Shown here one piece after another: positions 52,361-59,748 of a stretch of 64,000 nucleotides of DNA (its first letter is position 1; the number at the start of each line of letters is the position of its first letter). This DNA comes from Kitasatospora sp. NBC_01250. Its GTDB lineage: Bacteria; Actinomycetota; Actinomycetes; Streptomycetales; Streptomycetaceae. Under the pieces are notes generated by a model that was given only the letters and a program-made list of their open reading frames with translations, was not told the DNA's origin and ran no database searches. Made by a program: the position numbers and the translations under genes. Location: positions 2,108,001-2,172,000 of the forward strand of contig NZ_CP108476.1 of the NCBI RefSeq assembly GCF_036226465.1. Direction: 5' to 3'.

Positions 52361-52753
52361 ATGCAGACTCTTCTACGCGCGTTGAAGTCGCGTGCCGCCT
52401 CCGTGGTCACCGTGAGCATGCTCACCCTGGCCCCCACCGCCGTCTTCGCCGCCGACGCCCACGCGGACGTCAGCGGCTCGATCTGCCAGTCGGCGCTGCC
52501 GAGCCAGGCGGACGACACGCTGAACCTGATCGCCCAGGGCGGCCCGTTCCCGTACTCCGAGGACGGCGAGACCTTCCAGAACCGCGAGGGCGTGCTGCCC
52601 AGCGAGCCGAACGGCTACTACCAGGAGTACACGGTCGTCACGCCGGGTGCGCCCACCCGCGGCACGCGCAGAATCATCACCGGCGAGGACGGGTCGGACT
52701 ACTACACCTCCGACCACTACGAGTCGTTCTCGCTGATCGACTTCAGCTGCTGA
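52361..52753 (+). CDS. Secreted guanyl-specific ribonuclease, RNase Sa family
   Basis: A 130-residue precursor: Sec signal peptide, then a mature domain starting at Asp36 after ADAHA. The 95-residue mature chain aligns almost throughout with RNase Sa of Streptomyces aureofaciens. Catalytic Glu54, Arg65, Arg69 and the His in SDHYE (His84, one shorter than His85 of RNase Sa) are present in mature numbering, and Cys7 and the last Cys form the known disulfide. These enzymes cut RNA after G. ATG at 52361. It is a single gene, followed by a terminator. No barstar-like inhibitor gene is adjacent; the secreted route makes one less necessary. Confidence 0.95.
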   Translation: MQTLLRALKSRAASVVTVSMLTLAPTAVFAADAHADVSGSICQSALPSQADDTLNLIAQGGPFPYSEDGETFQNREGVLPSEPNGYYQEYTVVTPGAPTRGTRRIITGEDGSDYYTSDHYESFSLIDFSC

Positions 52754-52805
52754 AACCGGCGCTGAAGCGGACCCCGAAGCGGGTCTGAGCCCGTCGAGCC
52801 CCCGT

Positions 52806-52845
52806 TGAGCCCCGGTCCCCGCAAGCACGCGGGGACCGGGGCTCA
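52806..52845. terminator. 17-bp bidirectional hairpin terminator
   Basis: TGAGCCCCGGTCCCCGC with its exact complement and a 6-base loop, between the RNase gene and the convergent luxR-type gene; its last bases form the stop codon of the latter. Confidence 0.88.
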
Positions 52846-53571
52846 GCCGGTGCCGCGCCAGGCCGCCGCGGCGGCCACCCGGCTGTGCACCCGCAGCTTG
52901 GCGTAGGCGTGTTCCAGGTGCTTGTCCACGGTGCGGGTGGAGACCGCGAGACGGCGGCCGATCTGCTGGTCCGTCAGGCCGTCCGCGAGCAGGTCCAGCA
53001 CGGCGGCCTCGCGCGCGGTGAGGTCGGCGGCCGGCGCCCGCGGCGGGGGTGCCAGCCGCTCCAGGGCGTGGGTGAGCCGGGCCCGCAGCAGGGTGGCCGA
53101 GGCCAGGTCGGCGTCCGGGAAGTCGCTGCCGGACCGGTTGACGATCAGCGCCACGGTGCGCCGCCCGGCGCTCGTCCAGCCGGCCGGGAAGGCCATCGCC
53201 AGCTGGTACTCCGCACCGGCCGGGCCCAGCGCCTCGCCGTAGGTGCCCAGCCGGTGGTACTCGGTCCGGGACTGCAGGTCGCTGCGGCGCAGCGGGACGC
53301 CGCTGCCGCCGTTGGTGTGCACGAAGAGCGGGTCCGCCGGGGCGTACCGGAAGAACGCGGCCAGCGTCTGCGGGCTGAACAGCGCCTGCGGCAGGGTGAC
53401 CGGATGGCGCCCGGTGGGGGTGCGGGTGGACCAGGTGAGGCTGTCCCCCGGCACGGCGCGGAGCAGCACCGGAAACAGCGCCGGCAGCAGGGTCTCCTCG
53501 TCGACGGCGTCGATCAGCAGGTCGATCACGGCGCAGATCCGCCGCAAGCCGGCCTCCCCGGACGGAGTCAC
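52843..53571 (-). CDS. LuxR-type HTH regulator
   Basis: A 242-residue protein with a GAF/PAS-like N-terminal half of no clear family and a C-terminal GerE/LuxR helix-turn-helix (about 178-240: DLTAREAAVLDLLADGLTDQQIGRRLAVSTRTVDKHLEHAYAKL). There is no receiver domain with a phosphorylatable Asp. The GTG at 53571 gives a sensible start; a TTG at 53622 would add 17 residues. Orphan LuxR regulators of this type are common in streptomycetes. No target can be named; the methyltransferase gene upstream is on the same strand. Confidence 0.8.
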   Translation of the reverse strand: MTPSGEAGLRRICAVIDLLIDAVDEETLLPALFPVLLRAVPGDSLTWSTRTPTGRHPVTLPQALFSPQTLAAFFRYAPADPLFVHTNGGSGVPLRRSDLQSRTEYHRLGTYGEALGPAGAEYQLAMAFPAGWTSAGRRTVALIVNRSGSDFPDADLASATLLRARLTHALERLAPPPRAPAADLTAREAAVLDLLADGLTDQQIGRRLAVSTRTVDKHLEHAYAKLRVHSRVAAAAAWRGTG

Positions 53572-53688
53572 GCATCGAGCGTGCGCCCACCGGGGAGGCC
53601 GGGTCAAGCCGGGCCCCGACAAGCCCGGCTGCGGACCGCCCGCCCAACGAGGCGATCATGTGGGAGAGGAGCAACGGTGACCGGTCGG

Positions 53689-54747
53689 CTACCGGCTGGC
53701 GGCGTAGACGCGGTTGAGCGGGCTCTCGGCGGCCAGCTTCCAGTGGTGCAGGCCGGCGTCGTCGGCGAGGTGGCGCATCGCGTCCTCACCGGCGTGGTTG
53801 CCCATCGCCTGCGGCCCGTGCTGGGCCAGCGCGGAGGGCAGGCAGATGGCGACCGAGGCGGAGACCACGGCGCGGCCGATCGGGTTGGCGTTCGCCCGGA
53901 CGTCGGCCGAGACGTTCGGTTCGACGATCATGCAGGCGCCGTCGGGGGCCAGCGACTGCTCGGCGTGGTGCAGCGCGCTGCCGGGGTCGCCCATGTCGTG
54001 CAGGCAGTCGAAGAAGGTGATCAGGTCGTAGCCGTCCCCGGGGAAGTCCTGGGCACCGGCCACCTCGAAGCTGACCCGGTCGGCCAGCCCCTGCTCCTTG
54101 GCCAGCTCGTTGGCCGCCTCGATCGAGGGCCGGTGGAAGTCGAAGCCGTGGAAGTGCGAGGCCGGGTAGGCCTTGGCCATCAGCATGGTGGACCAGCCGT
54201 AGCCGCAGCCCACGTCGGCGACCTCGGCGCCGGCGGCCAGCTTGCGCTCGGTGCCGTTCATCGCGGGGATCCACTCGGGGACCAGGGCGCCCGCGTAGCC
54301 CGGGCGGAAGAACTTGGCGGTCCCGGCGAAGAGCGCGTCGCCGTGCTCCTCCCAGCCCACCCCTCGCCCGGTCCGAAACGCCTCCATCAGCACGTCCTCG
54401 GTGCCGTAGAGCGCCTGCATCATGGTGAAGAAGCCGGCCGCGTAGGTCGGCGCACCGGGGTCGGCCAGCACGGCGGCGTGCTCGTCGGGCAGCAGGTAGC
54501 CGTCGGTCGCCGGGTCGTACTCCACGTACTCGCCGGCCACCTGCGCGGCCAGCCACTCGCGCAGGTAGCGCTCGTGCAGGCCGGTGCGCTCGGCCAGCTG
54601 GGCCACGGTCATCGGTCCGGCGCCGGCCATCGCGCTGTACAGGCCCAGCCGGTCGCCCAGCGAGGTGCACAGCCCGGCCATCGCGGCGGCGCCGTCGGAC
54701 ACCACTCGGCCCAGGAACTCCATCACCTTGTCCTCGTCGACCGCCAT
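53689..54747 (-). CDS. Class I SAM-dependent methyltransferase with winged-helix N-terminus
   Basis: A 352-residue protein. The N-terminal part (about 15-100) is a winged helix: MTVAQLAERTGLHERYLREWLAAQ and YEYDPATDGYLLPDEHAAVL-like sequence. The Rossmann methyltransferase domain follows, with motif I EVADVGCGYGW near 185, an acidic FHGFDFHRPSIEAA near 208 and DLITFFDCLHDMGDP near 248. ATG at 54747 follows GAGGAGGT. It is a single gene with an upstream hairpin at 54792. The substrate is unknown; O-methyltransferases of secondary metabolism share the layout. Confidence 0.87.
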   Translation of the reverse strand: MAVDEDKVMEFLGRVVSDGAAAMAGLCTSLGDRLGLYSAMAGAGPMTVAQLAERTGLHERYLREWLAAQVAGEYVEYDPATDGYLLPDEHAAVLADPGAPTYAAGFFTMMQALYGTEDVLMEAFRTGRGVGWEEHGDALFAGTAKFFRPGYAGALVPEWIPAMNGTERKLAAGAEVADVGCGYGWSTMLMAKAYPASHFHGFDFHRPSIEAANELAKEQGLADRVSFEVAGAQDFPGDGYDLITFFDCLHDMGDPGSALHHAEQSLAPDGACMIVEPNVSADVRANANPIGRAVVSASVAICLPSALAQHGPQAMGNHAGEDAMRHLADDAGLHHWKLAAESPLNRVYAASR

Positions 54748-54791
54748 CGCGGCCACCTCCTCGGCACTCCCCCTCACTCCAGCAGAGCGCA

Positions 54792-54835
54792 CCCGTCCCG
54801 GGCCATACGGGATTCTCCGTACGGCCCGGGACGGG
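54792..54835 (-). terminator. 19-bp hairpin after the DUF1059 gene
   Basis: Arms CCCGTCCCGGGCCATACGG (54792-54810) and CCGTACGGCCCGGGACGGG (54817-54835) pair with one mismatch around GATTCT. It lies 40 bases after the DUF1059-type gene stop and upstream of the methyltransferase gene. Confidence 0.8.
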
Positions 54836-54874
54836 GTGAGGGTGTTGTTGTCAGGTGTGCTGTCAGCTCTGCTG

Positions 54875-55069
54875 TCAGGTGTGCTGGAGGACCAGTTCGT
54901 CCTTGAGCGTGGCGCGGATCTGGTCGCGCAGCTCCTGGGTGTCCTGGTGGCCGTGGACCGAGACCGCGTGTTCGGCGGCGGCGCGCACGACCTCCTCCTC
55001 CTCGCCGGAGATGGCCAGGGTGCAGTTCATCTCGCTCGGGTACTCCCGGCAGTCGACAACCTTGCGCAT
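54875..55069 (-). CDS. DUF1059-family small protein
   Basis: A 64-residue soluble protein of the DUF1059 family: MRKVVDCREYPSEMNCTLAI with two cysteines, then AEHAVSVHGHQDTQELRDQIRATL. The Cys-x8-Cys plus HAxxxHG arrangement could bind a metal, but no function is known. ATG at 55069 has GGGAGG six bases upstream. It is monocistronic and divergent from the MoaF-like gene. Confidence 0.82.
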   Translation of the reverse strand: MRKVVDCREYPSEMNCTLAISGEEEEVVRAAAEHAVSVHGHQDTQELRDQIRATLKDELVLQHT

Positions 55070-55258
55070 GATCGACCTCCCGACCAGCCACGGTGCCCCA
55101 CCCGTCGGCCGGCCACCCGCTGGCCGGAGGACCGGCGGGCGGTGGCACGGGGCGTGTCGCGGAACCATTGTCCCTCCATGCCGCGGGTCGGATAGCTTTG
55201 GGAGCGCACCAATGCCCCGGCCAAGCTCCCCGGATCACAGACGAGGACCTCCACCAGC

Positions 55259-55594
55259 ATGACCGAGACCGCTGCCCTGCCCGGCTTCGCCGGCCGGACG
55301 TACCTCTTCCAGGTCGACAACGGCGCCGCCTTCCGCAACGCCTACTCGGCCGACGGCACGCGGCTTCGCTGGGAGGGGCTCGGCGAGTCGGCCGGCCAGT
55401 GGGAGGACGTGTCACTGCACGTCGCACTGGTCGCCCCCGACGTCTACTTCGTCAGCTGGACCGAGCGCAGCGGCCTGACGGTCAGCCATGTGATGGACCT
55501 GGTGACGATGACGGTGCGCGCCTTCTGGACCTACGAGGGCGAGGGCGGCCGGGTCGGCGAGCTGCACACCGGCACGCTGGAGCCGCTGGCCTGA
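55259..55594 (+). CDS. MoaF-like small beta-barrel protein
   Basis: A 111-residue cytoplasmic protein. The sequence GRTYLFQVDNGAAFRNAYSADGTRLRWE and VYFVSWTERSGLTVSHVMDL fits the MoaF-related calycin-like family, in which a small barrel binds a hydrophobic ligand. There is no signal peptide. ATG at 55259 follows GAGGAC. It is a single gene followed by three copies of CGCGACACC and a hairpin. There is no link to molybdenum cofactor genes nearby, so the family name does not define the role. Confidence 0.68.
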   Translation: MTETAALPGFAGRTYLFQVDNGAAFRNAYSADGTRLRWEGLGESAGQWEDVSLHVALVAPDVYFVSWTERSGLTVSHVMDLVTMTVRAFWTYEGEGGRVGELHTGTLEPLA

Positions 55595-55597
55595 CCC

Positions 55598-55624
55598 CGC
55601 GACACCCGCGACACCCGCGACACC
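55598..55624. repeat. Three tandem copies of CGCGACACC
   Basis: A perfect 9-bp unit repeated three times directly after the MoaF-like stop codon. It is non-coding. Confidence 0.8.
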
Positions 55625-55635
55625 CGAGCCGACCT

Positions 55636-55663
55636 GGCCCCGCCGGACTCCTCCGGCGGGGCC
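55636..55663. terminator. 12-bp hairpin terminator
   Basis: GGCCCCGCCGGA with its complement and a CTCC loop, between the MoaF-like gene and the convergent tetR gene. Confidence 0.78.
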
Positions 55664-55792
55664 GGTTGCGTCCGGAGCCGTTGCCGGCAGCGCTCGGTGC
55701 GCGTTCCGCGGCCCGCCTGACGCGGCCTGCCTGACACCGCCTCGGCGGACGCCGCGTCAGCCCGTCGCCCCACCTCGGCCCGTGGCGCCGTC

Positions 55793-56452
55793 TCAGCCCG
55801 TGGCGCCGTCGAAGAGCCGCAGCCCCGCCGTGAGCTCGCGCAGGCAGCGCGCGGCGAGCGGGCCCGGCGCAGCCGGGCCCTCGGCCGGCTCCGGGGCCGC
55901 CGCCCAGCTCTCCAGCGCGACCCGGATCGCGGCGGTGGCGGCCGCCGCCACCAGCCGCACCTCCAGCGGGTCGACACCCGCGCCGCAGCGTTCGGCCAGG
56001 ATCGGGACCAGCGCGTCCTCGGAGTCCTGGTGCACCGCCTGCCAGATCCGGCGCAGTCCCGGATCGGTGAGCAGCGCGCGCGTCCAGCGCAGCGCCTCGG
56101 CGGCCCGCGCGTCGGCCGGCGTGAGCGCCTCCACCGCCGCCCGTTCCAGCACCTCGGGCACCGCGAGCCCCGCCGGCGCGGCGGTGATCGATGCCAGCCA
56201 GCGCTGCCCGCCGGCCGCGAGCAGCGGGGCGACGGCCTCCTCCTTGGTCCGGAAGTACCGGTAGAAGGTGCGCAGCGCGACGCCCGAGGCGCGCGCGATC
56301 TCCTCGGCGCTGGTGGCCTCGGCGCCGCGCTCGGCGAAGAGGGCGGCGGCCGTGGTGGCGATCTCCAGCTGGGTGGCGGCCCGTCGGCGGTCGGTGAGCG
56401 AGGGCCGGTCGGCCGGCGCTGCCTGCTCGGTCGGGGCGGGTCGGTCGGTCAT
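55793..56452 (-). CDS. TetR-family transcriptional regulator
   Basis: A 219-residue repressor. The HTH lies at about residues 25-70 (IATTAAALFAERGAEATSAEEIARASGVALRTFYRYFRTKEEAV), and a C-terminal TetR ligand domain follows. It is divergent from an SDR gene, with two palindromic sites (56482 and 56501) in the 139-bp gap. The likely function is repression of the SDR gene and itself. The ligand is unknown. Confidence 0.87.
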   Translation of the reverse strand: MTDRPAPTEQAAPADRPSLTDRRRAATQLEIATTAAALFAERGAEATSAEEIARASGVALRTFYRYFRTKEEAVAPLLAAGGQRWLASITAAPAGLAVPEVLERAAVEALTPADARAAEALRWTRALLTDPGLRRIWQAVHQDSEDALVPILAERCGAGVDPLEVRLVAAAATAAIRVALESWAAAPEPAEGPAAPGPLAARCLRELTAGLRLFDGATG

Positions 56453-56481
56453 GCCCCCACGCTACGCCACACCCGGCCCAT

Positions 56482-56515
56482 ATGGCATGCCATGACGAAG
56501 TGGCACAATGTGCCA
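56482..56515. promoter_or_regulatory. Two palindromic operators between tetR and SDR gene
   Basis: ATGGCATGCCAT (56482-56493, perfect) and TGGCAC-AAT-GTGCCA (56501-56515, perfect arms). Both share the TGGCA/TGCCA half-sites, and their centres are about 20 bases apart. They lie 30-63 bases upstream of the tetR start. Confidence 0.65.
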
Positions 56516-56591
56516 TCTCGGCGTACCGTGACTCGGGTGGCCGCGGGCAGCGGTCGCCGCACCTGAACAGCCCTGAGATCGGAGCACCCCC

Positions 56592-57356
56592 ATGCAGCGC
56601 TTCACCGGCCGTCGCGTCCTGATCACCGGCGCCGGCTCCGGCATCGGCCGGGCCACCGCCCACCGCCTGCTCGCCGAGGGCGCCCGCGTCGTCGCGGTGG
56701 ACGTCAACGAGGCCGGCCTGCGCGAGACCGCCGAGCGGGCCGCCGCCGAGGGCACCGCCGAGCGGCTGACCACCGCCGTCCTGGACATCTCCGAGGAGGA
56801 GTCGGTCCGTGCCGGGGTGGCCGCCGCCGTGCGGGCCCTGGGCGGCCTGGACGTGCTGGTCAACGCCGCCGGCATCCTGCGCTCCTCGCACACCCACGAG
56901 ACCAGCCTGGAGTTCTGGAACACCCTGCTGAAGGTCAACCTGACCGGCACCTTCCTGATGACCCGCGAGGCGCTGCCCGCGCTGCTCGCCTCGGACTCCG
57001 GCGTGGTGGTCAACTTCAGCTCCACCTCGGCGAGCTTCGCCCACCCGTACATGGCCGCCTACGCCGCGACCAAGGGCGGCATCCAGTCCTTCACCCACGC
57101 GATCGCGCAGGAGTACAGCAAGCAGGGGCTGCGCGCGGTCTGCGTGGCGCCGGGCAGCATCGACAGCGGCATGACCAACAATCCGGGCCTGCCCACGGAC
57201 GCCGACTTCAGCCTGCTGGCCAAGCTCGCGCCCGCCCTCGGCGCCGGCTTCGCGGGCCCGGAGACGGTGGCCGGGGTGATCGCGATGCTGGCGAGCGAGG
57301 ACGGCGCGTTCGTCACCGGCACCGAGATCCGGATCGACGGCGGCACCCACATGTAG
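56592..57356 (+). CDS. Short-chain dehydrogenase/reductase
   Basis: A 254-residue classical SDR. It shows the cofactor loop TGAGSGIGRA near 12-20, NAAG near 89, Ser in FSSTSAS near 137, YAATKGG near 152-158 with Tyr and Lys, and the C-terminal FVTGTEIRIDGG. The cofactor loop followed by VDVN suggests NAD+ preference. ATG at 56592 follows GGAG. It is divergent from TetR and probably repressed by it. The substrate is unknown; the sequence is close to FabG-like or secondary alcohol dehydrogenases. Confidence 0.9.
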   Translation: MQRFTGRRVLITGAGSGIGRATAHRLLAEGARVVAVDVNEAGLRETAERAAAEGTAERLTTAVLDISEEESVRAGVAAAVRALGGLDVLVNAAGILRSSHTHETSLEFWNTLLKVNLTGTFLMTREALPALLASDSGVVVNFSSTSASFAHPYMAAYAATKGGIQSFTHAIAQEYSKQGLRAVCVAPGSIDSGMTNNPGLPTDADFSLLAKLAPALGAGFAGPETVAGVIAMLASEDGAFVTGTEIRIDGGTHM

Positions 57357-57384
57357 GTAGCACCCGGTGCCGCCCGGCCGCGGG

Positions 57385-58329
57385 TCAGCCCCGCCAGTGG
57401 GCCGCGAAGGCGCGGGCCGGGTTGTGGCGCAGGATCAGCTCGGTCTGCTCCTCCCCCAGCTCCCGCAGCAGCCGCGGGCGCAGGCCGGTGAGCAGGAACG
57501 GCATGCCCGGACCCTCGGCCGTGGAGCGGGCACTGGCCACCACGGTGTCGCCGCCCAGCAGCAGCCGGTCGCCGTGCCCGGCCCCGGCCAGCTCGGCCAG
57601 CGTCTCCAGCAGCCGCCAGTCGGTGGCGTGGTTGACCCGGGACGGTCCGTCGAACGCCAGGTAGGCGCCGGTGGCCGCGAGGTCCCGGTGCAGCAGCGGG
57701 TCCGGGAACCGGTTGAGGTGGCCGAGCACCACGGCGGCCGGCGGCACGCCGAGGCGGTCGCAGAGCAGCTCCACCACGTCGGCCGCGCCGGTGCCCAGCT
57801 CGTGGTGGACCGCGATCGGGGCGCCGGTGGCGTGGTGCGCGCCGGCGGCCGCGGTCATCGTGCGGCGGGCGTGCTCGTCCAGGCCGTGGTAGCCGCCGGC
57901 CACCTTGATCAGGCCGGCCCGGGGGCCGGGGCGGTCCGTCGGAGCGTGGGCGGCGATGCCCTCGGTCAGCTCGGCGACGAAGAGGTCGGCGAGGGTGTCC
58001 AGCGGCGGGAGCTGCGCGTAGTGCGCCGCCTGGTGCAGGCCGGTGGCCGCGACCAGGTGCACACCGCTCTCGGCGGCCAGCCGCACCAGCTGGTCGGGCC
58101 GGCCGCCCAGCCCGTGCGGCGTCCACTGGATCACCGCCTGCCCGCCCGCCGCCCGGAAGGCCGCCAGCTCGGCCGCCGCGGCCACCGGATCGTCCAGCTC
58201 CTGCCCCGGCAGCCGGACGCTGCGGAAGAAGAGGTGGTCGTGCGCGTCGCAGACCCCGAGCTCGGCCGGGTCCAGATCGCCGAGGACGGTGCGGACCTTC
58301 GCCGCCGTGCCGGCCGGTCGGGTGCTCAT
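57385..58329 (-). CDS. Phosphotriesterase-family metal hydrolase
   Basis: A 314-residue TIM-barrel protein. Metal ligands: DAHDHLFF near 28, carbamylated Lys in LIKVAGGYHG near 147, His in IAVHHELG near 178, His in VLGHLNR near 208 and Asp in LLGGDTV near 265. This set matches the phosphotriesterase-like lactonase group. ATG at 58329 overlaps the stop of the carboxymuconolactone decarboxylase-like gene (ATGA). It is last in an operon with that gene and a DUF4865 gene. Lactonase activity is more likely than organophosphate hydrolysis. Confidence 0.85.
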   Translation of the reverse strand: MSTRPAGTAAKVRTVLGDLDPAELGVCDAHDHLFFRSVRLPGQELDDPVAAAAELAAFRAAGGQAVIQWTPHGLGGRPDQLVRLAAESGVHLVAATGLHQAAHYAQLPPLDTLADLFVAELTEGIAAHAPTDRPGPRAGLIKVAGGYHGLDEHARRTMTAAAGAHHATGAPIAVHHELGTGAADVVELLCDRLGVPPAAVVLGHLNRFPDPLLHRDLAATGAYLAFDGPSRVNHATDWRLLETLAELAGAGHGDRLLLGGDTVVASARSTAEGPGMPFLLTGLRPRLLRELGEEQTELILRHNPARAFAAHWRG

Positions 58330-58760
58330 GCGGCGGCCGCCTCGTCCAGCGCGGCGAAGGCGGCAGCCGCCACCCGCAGGGCCGCCAGCGCCTTGGGGGT
58401 GCCGATGTAGGGGGCGAGGTGGACGAAGACCTCGACCACCTGCTGCCGGGTCAGCCCGACCCGCAGGCTGCTGCGGATGTGCCCGGCGAGCTGCGGGTCC
58501 ACCCCGCCGAGGGTGGCCAGCGCGGCCAGGTTGAGCAGTTGGCGGTCCCGGTGCTCCAGGCCCGCGCGCTGGTAGGTGCCGCCGAAGAGGCTGGTCACGA
58601 TCCAGTCCGCGAAGCCGGGTGCGAGCTGCTCCAGCGCGGGGAGCGCCGCCTGCTGGGTCGGGCGGTCCTGCAGCTCGTCCAGCAGGCGGTAGCCGGCCGA
58701 GCGGTCGACGACGGCGCGGGCCAACTGGTCGGCCAGGGCGGTGGTTTCGGTGTCGTTCAC
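58326..58760 (-). CDS. Carboxymuconolactone decarboxylase-family protein
   Basis: A 144-residue all-helical protein. PGFADWIVTSLFGGTYQRAGLEHRDRQLLNLAALATLGGVDPQLAGHI and the EVFVHLAPYIG motif define the CMD family. The CxxC of AhpD-type members is absent, so peroxidase activity is unlikely and a decarboxylase, lactone or structural role is more plausible. It is the middle gene of an operon, coupled by ATGA overlap to the phosphotriesterase-like gene. Confidence 0.87.
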   Translation of the reverse strand: MNDTETTALADQLARAVVDRSAGYRLLDELQDRPTQQAALPALEQLAPGFADWIVTSLFGGTYQRAGLEHRDRQLLNLAALATLGGVDPQLAGHIRSSLRVGLTRQQVVEVFVHLAPYIGTPKALAALRVAAAAFAALDEAAAA

Positions 58761-58809
58761 GGGGACGTCTCCAGGCGTGGTCGGGTCGCGGCAGTCATCT
58801 GACGGTTCG

Positions 58810-59388
58810 TCACCAGTGCTGCCCGCGCGGCAGCTCGGCCAGCTCGGGCCGACTGAGGTGCAGGACCTGGTAGCGCTCGCCGTGCCCGGGGCCGGGCGGC
58901 TCGCTCCAGAGGGTGAAGGTGACCAGCTCCCAGCGGTCCGGGTCGACGGCCAGTGCGGTGGTGTGCACGCCCGCCAGGCCGGTCGGCAGCGCGGCGCGGG
59001 CCCGCTCGATCTCGGCGGCCGGGTCGGCGTCGGGCGCGAGCGGTTCGAGCAGCCGGGTGGCGGCGATCGCCTCGCCGGCTCGCGCCGGACCGTCCTCGAC
59101 GGCCAGGCCCAGCCAGGAGCGGACCCGCGGCCGGCCGAAGTCCCGGCTCAGGCCCTGAAAACCGGGGCCCCGGAGAAAGCGGTTCATCCCCCGCACGGCC
59201 CGCCAAAGGTAGAAGGGCGCGTACTGATTCACCGGCGACTCCACCCGCCCGCGCTCGCGCACCAGATAGGCCTTCACCGCCAAGTCCGGGAAGTCGTCCA
59301 GCAGGTGGCCGCGCTCCGCGACCCGGCGGCGAATGATGTCCATGTCGTAGTCGGCCGGCAACGTGATCTCGTACTGCATCGCATGCAT
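58810..59388 (-). CDS. DUF4865-family protein
   Basis: A 192-residue protein with MQYEITLPADYDMDIIRRRVAERGHLLDDF, ESPVNQYAPFYLWR and GFQGLSRDFGRPRVRSW, the features of DUF4865, a family usually found beside oxidoreductase or CMD-type genes. No function is known. ATG at 59388 has GGGGAG six bases upstream. It is the first gene of the operon; a 24-base inverted repeat at 59487 overlaps its promoter. Confidence 0.83.
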   Translation of the reverse strand: MHAMQYEITLPADYDMDIIRRRVAERGHLLDDFPDLAVKAYLVRERGRVESPVNQYAPFYLWRAVRGMNRFLRGPGFQGLSRDFGRPRVRSWLGLAVEDGPARAGEAIAATRLLEPLAPDADPAAEIERARAALPTGLAGVHTTALAVDPDRWELVTFTLWSEPPGPGHGERYQVLHLSRPELAELPRGQHW

Positions 59389-59486
59389 CGTGGCTCCCCT
59401 GTCCGTTATGCGGGTACGACCGATATCGGGCGGGCGGACCCGGCTCGACGTGCGGATCCGTCGCTGCATGATCTCCCGCGGGACTT

Positions 59487-59510
59487 AATGTACATACTAG
59501 TAGGTACATT
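59487..59510. promoter_or_regulatory. 24-bp inverted repeat operator before the DUF4865 operon
   Basis: Outer arms AATGTAC (59487-59493) and GTACATT (59504-59510) around an ACTAGT core; 11 of 12 base pairs match. On the minus strand it contains TAGTAT, a possible -10. A strong protein-binding site of the TetR/MarR/HxlR class, 99-122 bases before the start codon. No regulator gene of that class lies beside it; mocR is a different family and has its own repeat. Confidence 0.68.
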
Positions 59511-59679
59511 CGCTACTCATTAATGAACAAAAGACTGGACAGGGACATGCAGACACGGGATAGTTGCCCCGGAATAGGTGAATCTTCATGCGTTGTTACG
59601 GGTCCGACGGGCGATTGTTCTTCGATTCCAAGGCGCATGCGGACGCGGACTTCTGCTCCGCCTCTCCCCCCACCGGACC

Positions 59680-59713
59680 GCCGCCCGCCCGCACCCCCAC
59701 GCGGGCGGGCGGC
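59680..59713 (-). terminator. Hairpin terminator after mocR
   Basis: GCCGCCCGCCCGC with its complement, 13 bp, 8-base loop, 36 bases after the mocR-type gene stop. Confidence 0.75.
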
Positions 59714-59748
59714 TCCCTGTCCGGCGGGCCGCGCCGGGCGCACCGCCG

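Larger units (their letters stand above)
59389..59748. other. 360-bp gap between DUF4865 operon and mocR
   Basis: No gene is seen on either strand. It holds the operator at 59487-59510 and AT-rich promoter region of the DUF4865 operon, and the mocR terminator at 59680-59713. Confidence 0.6.
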
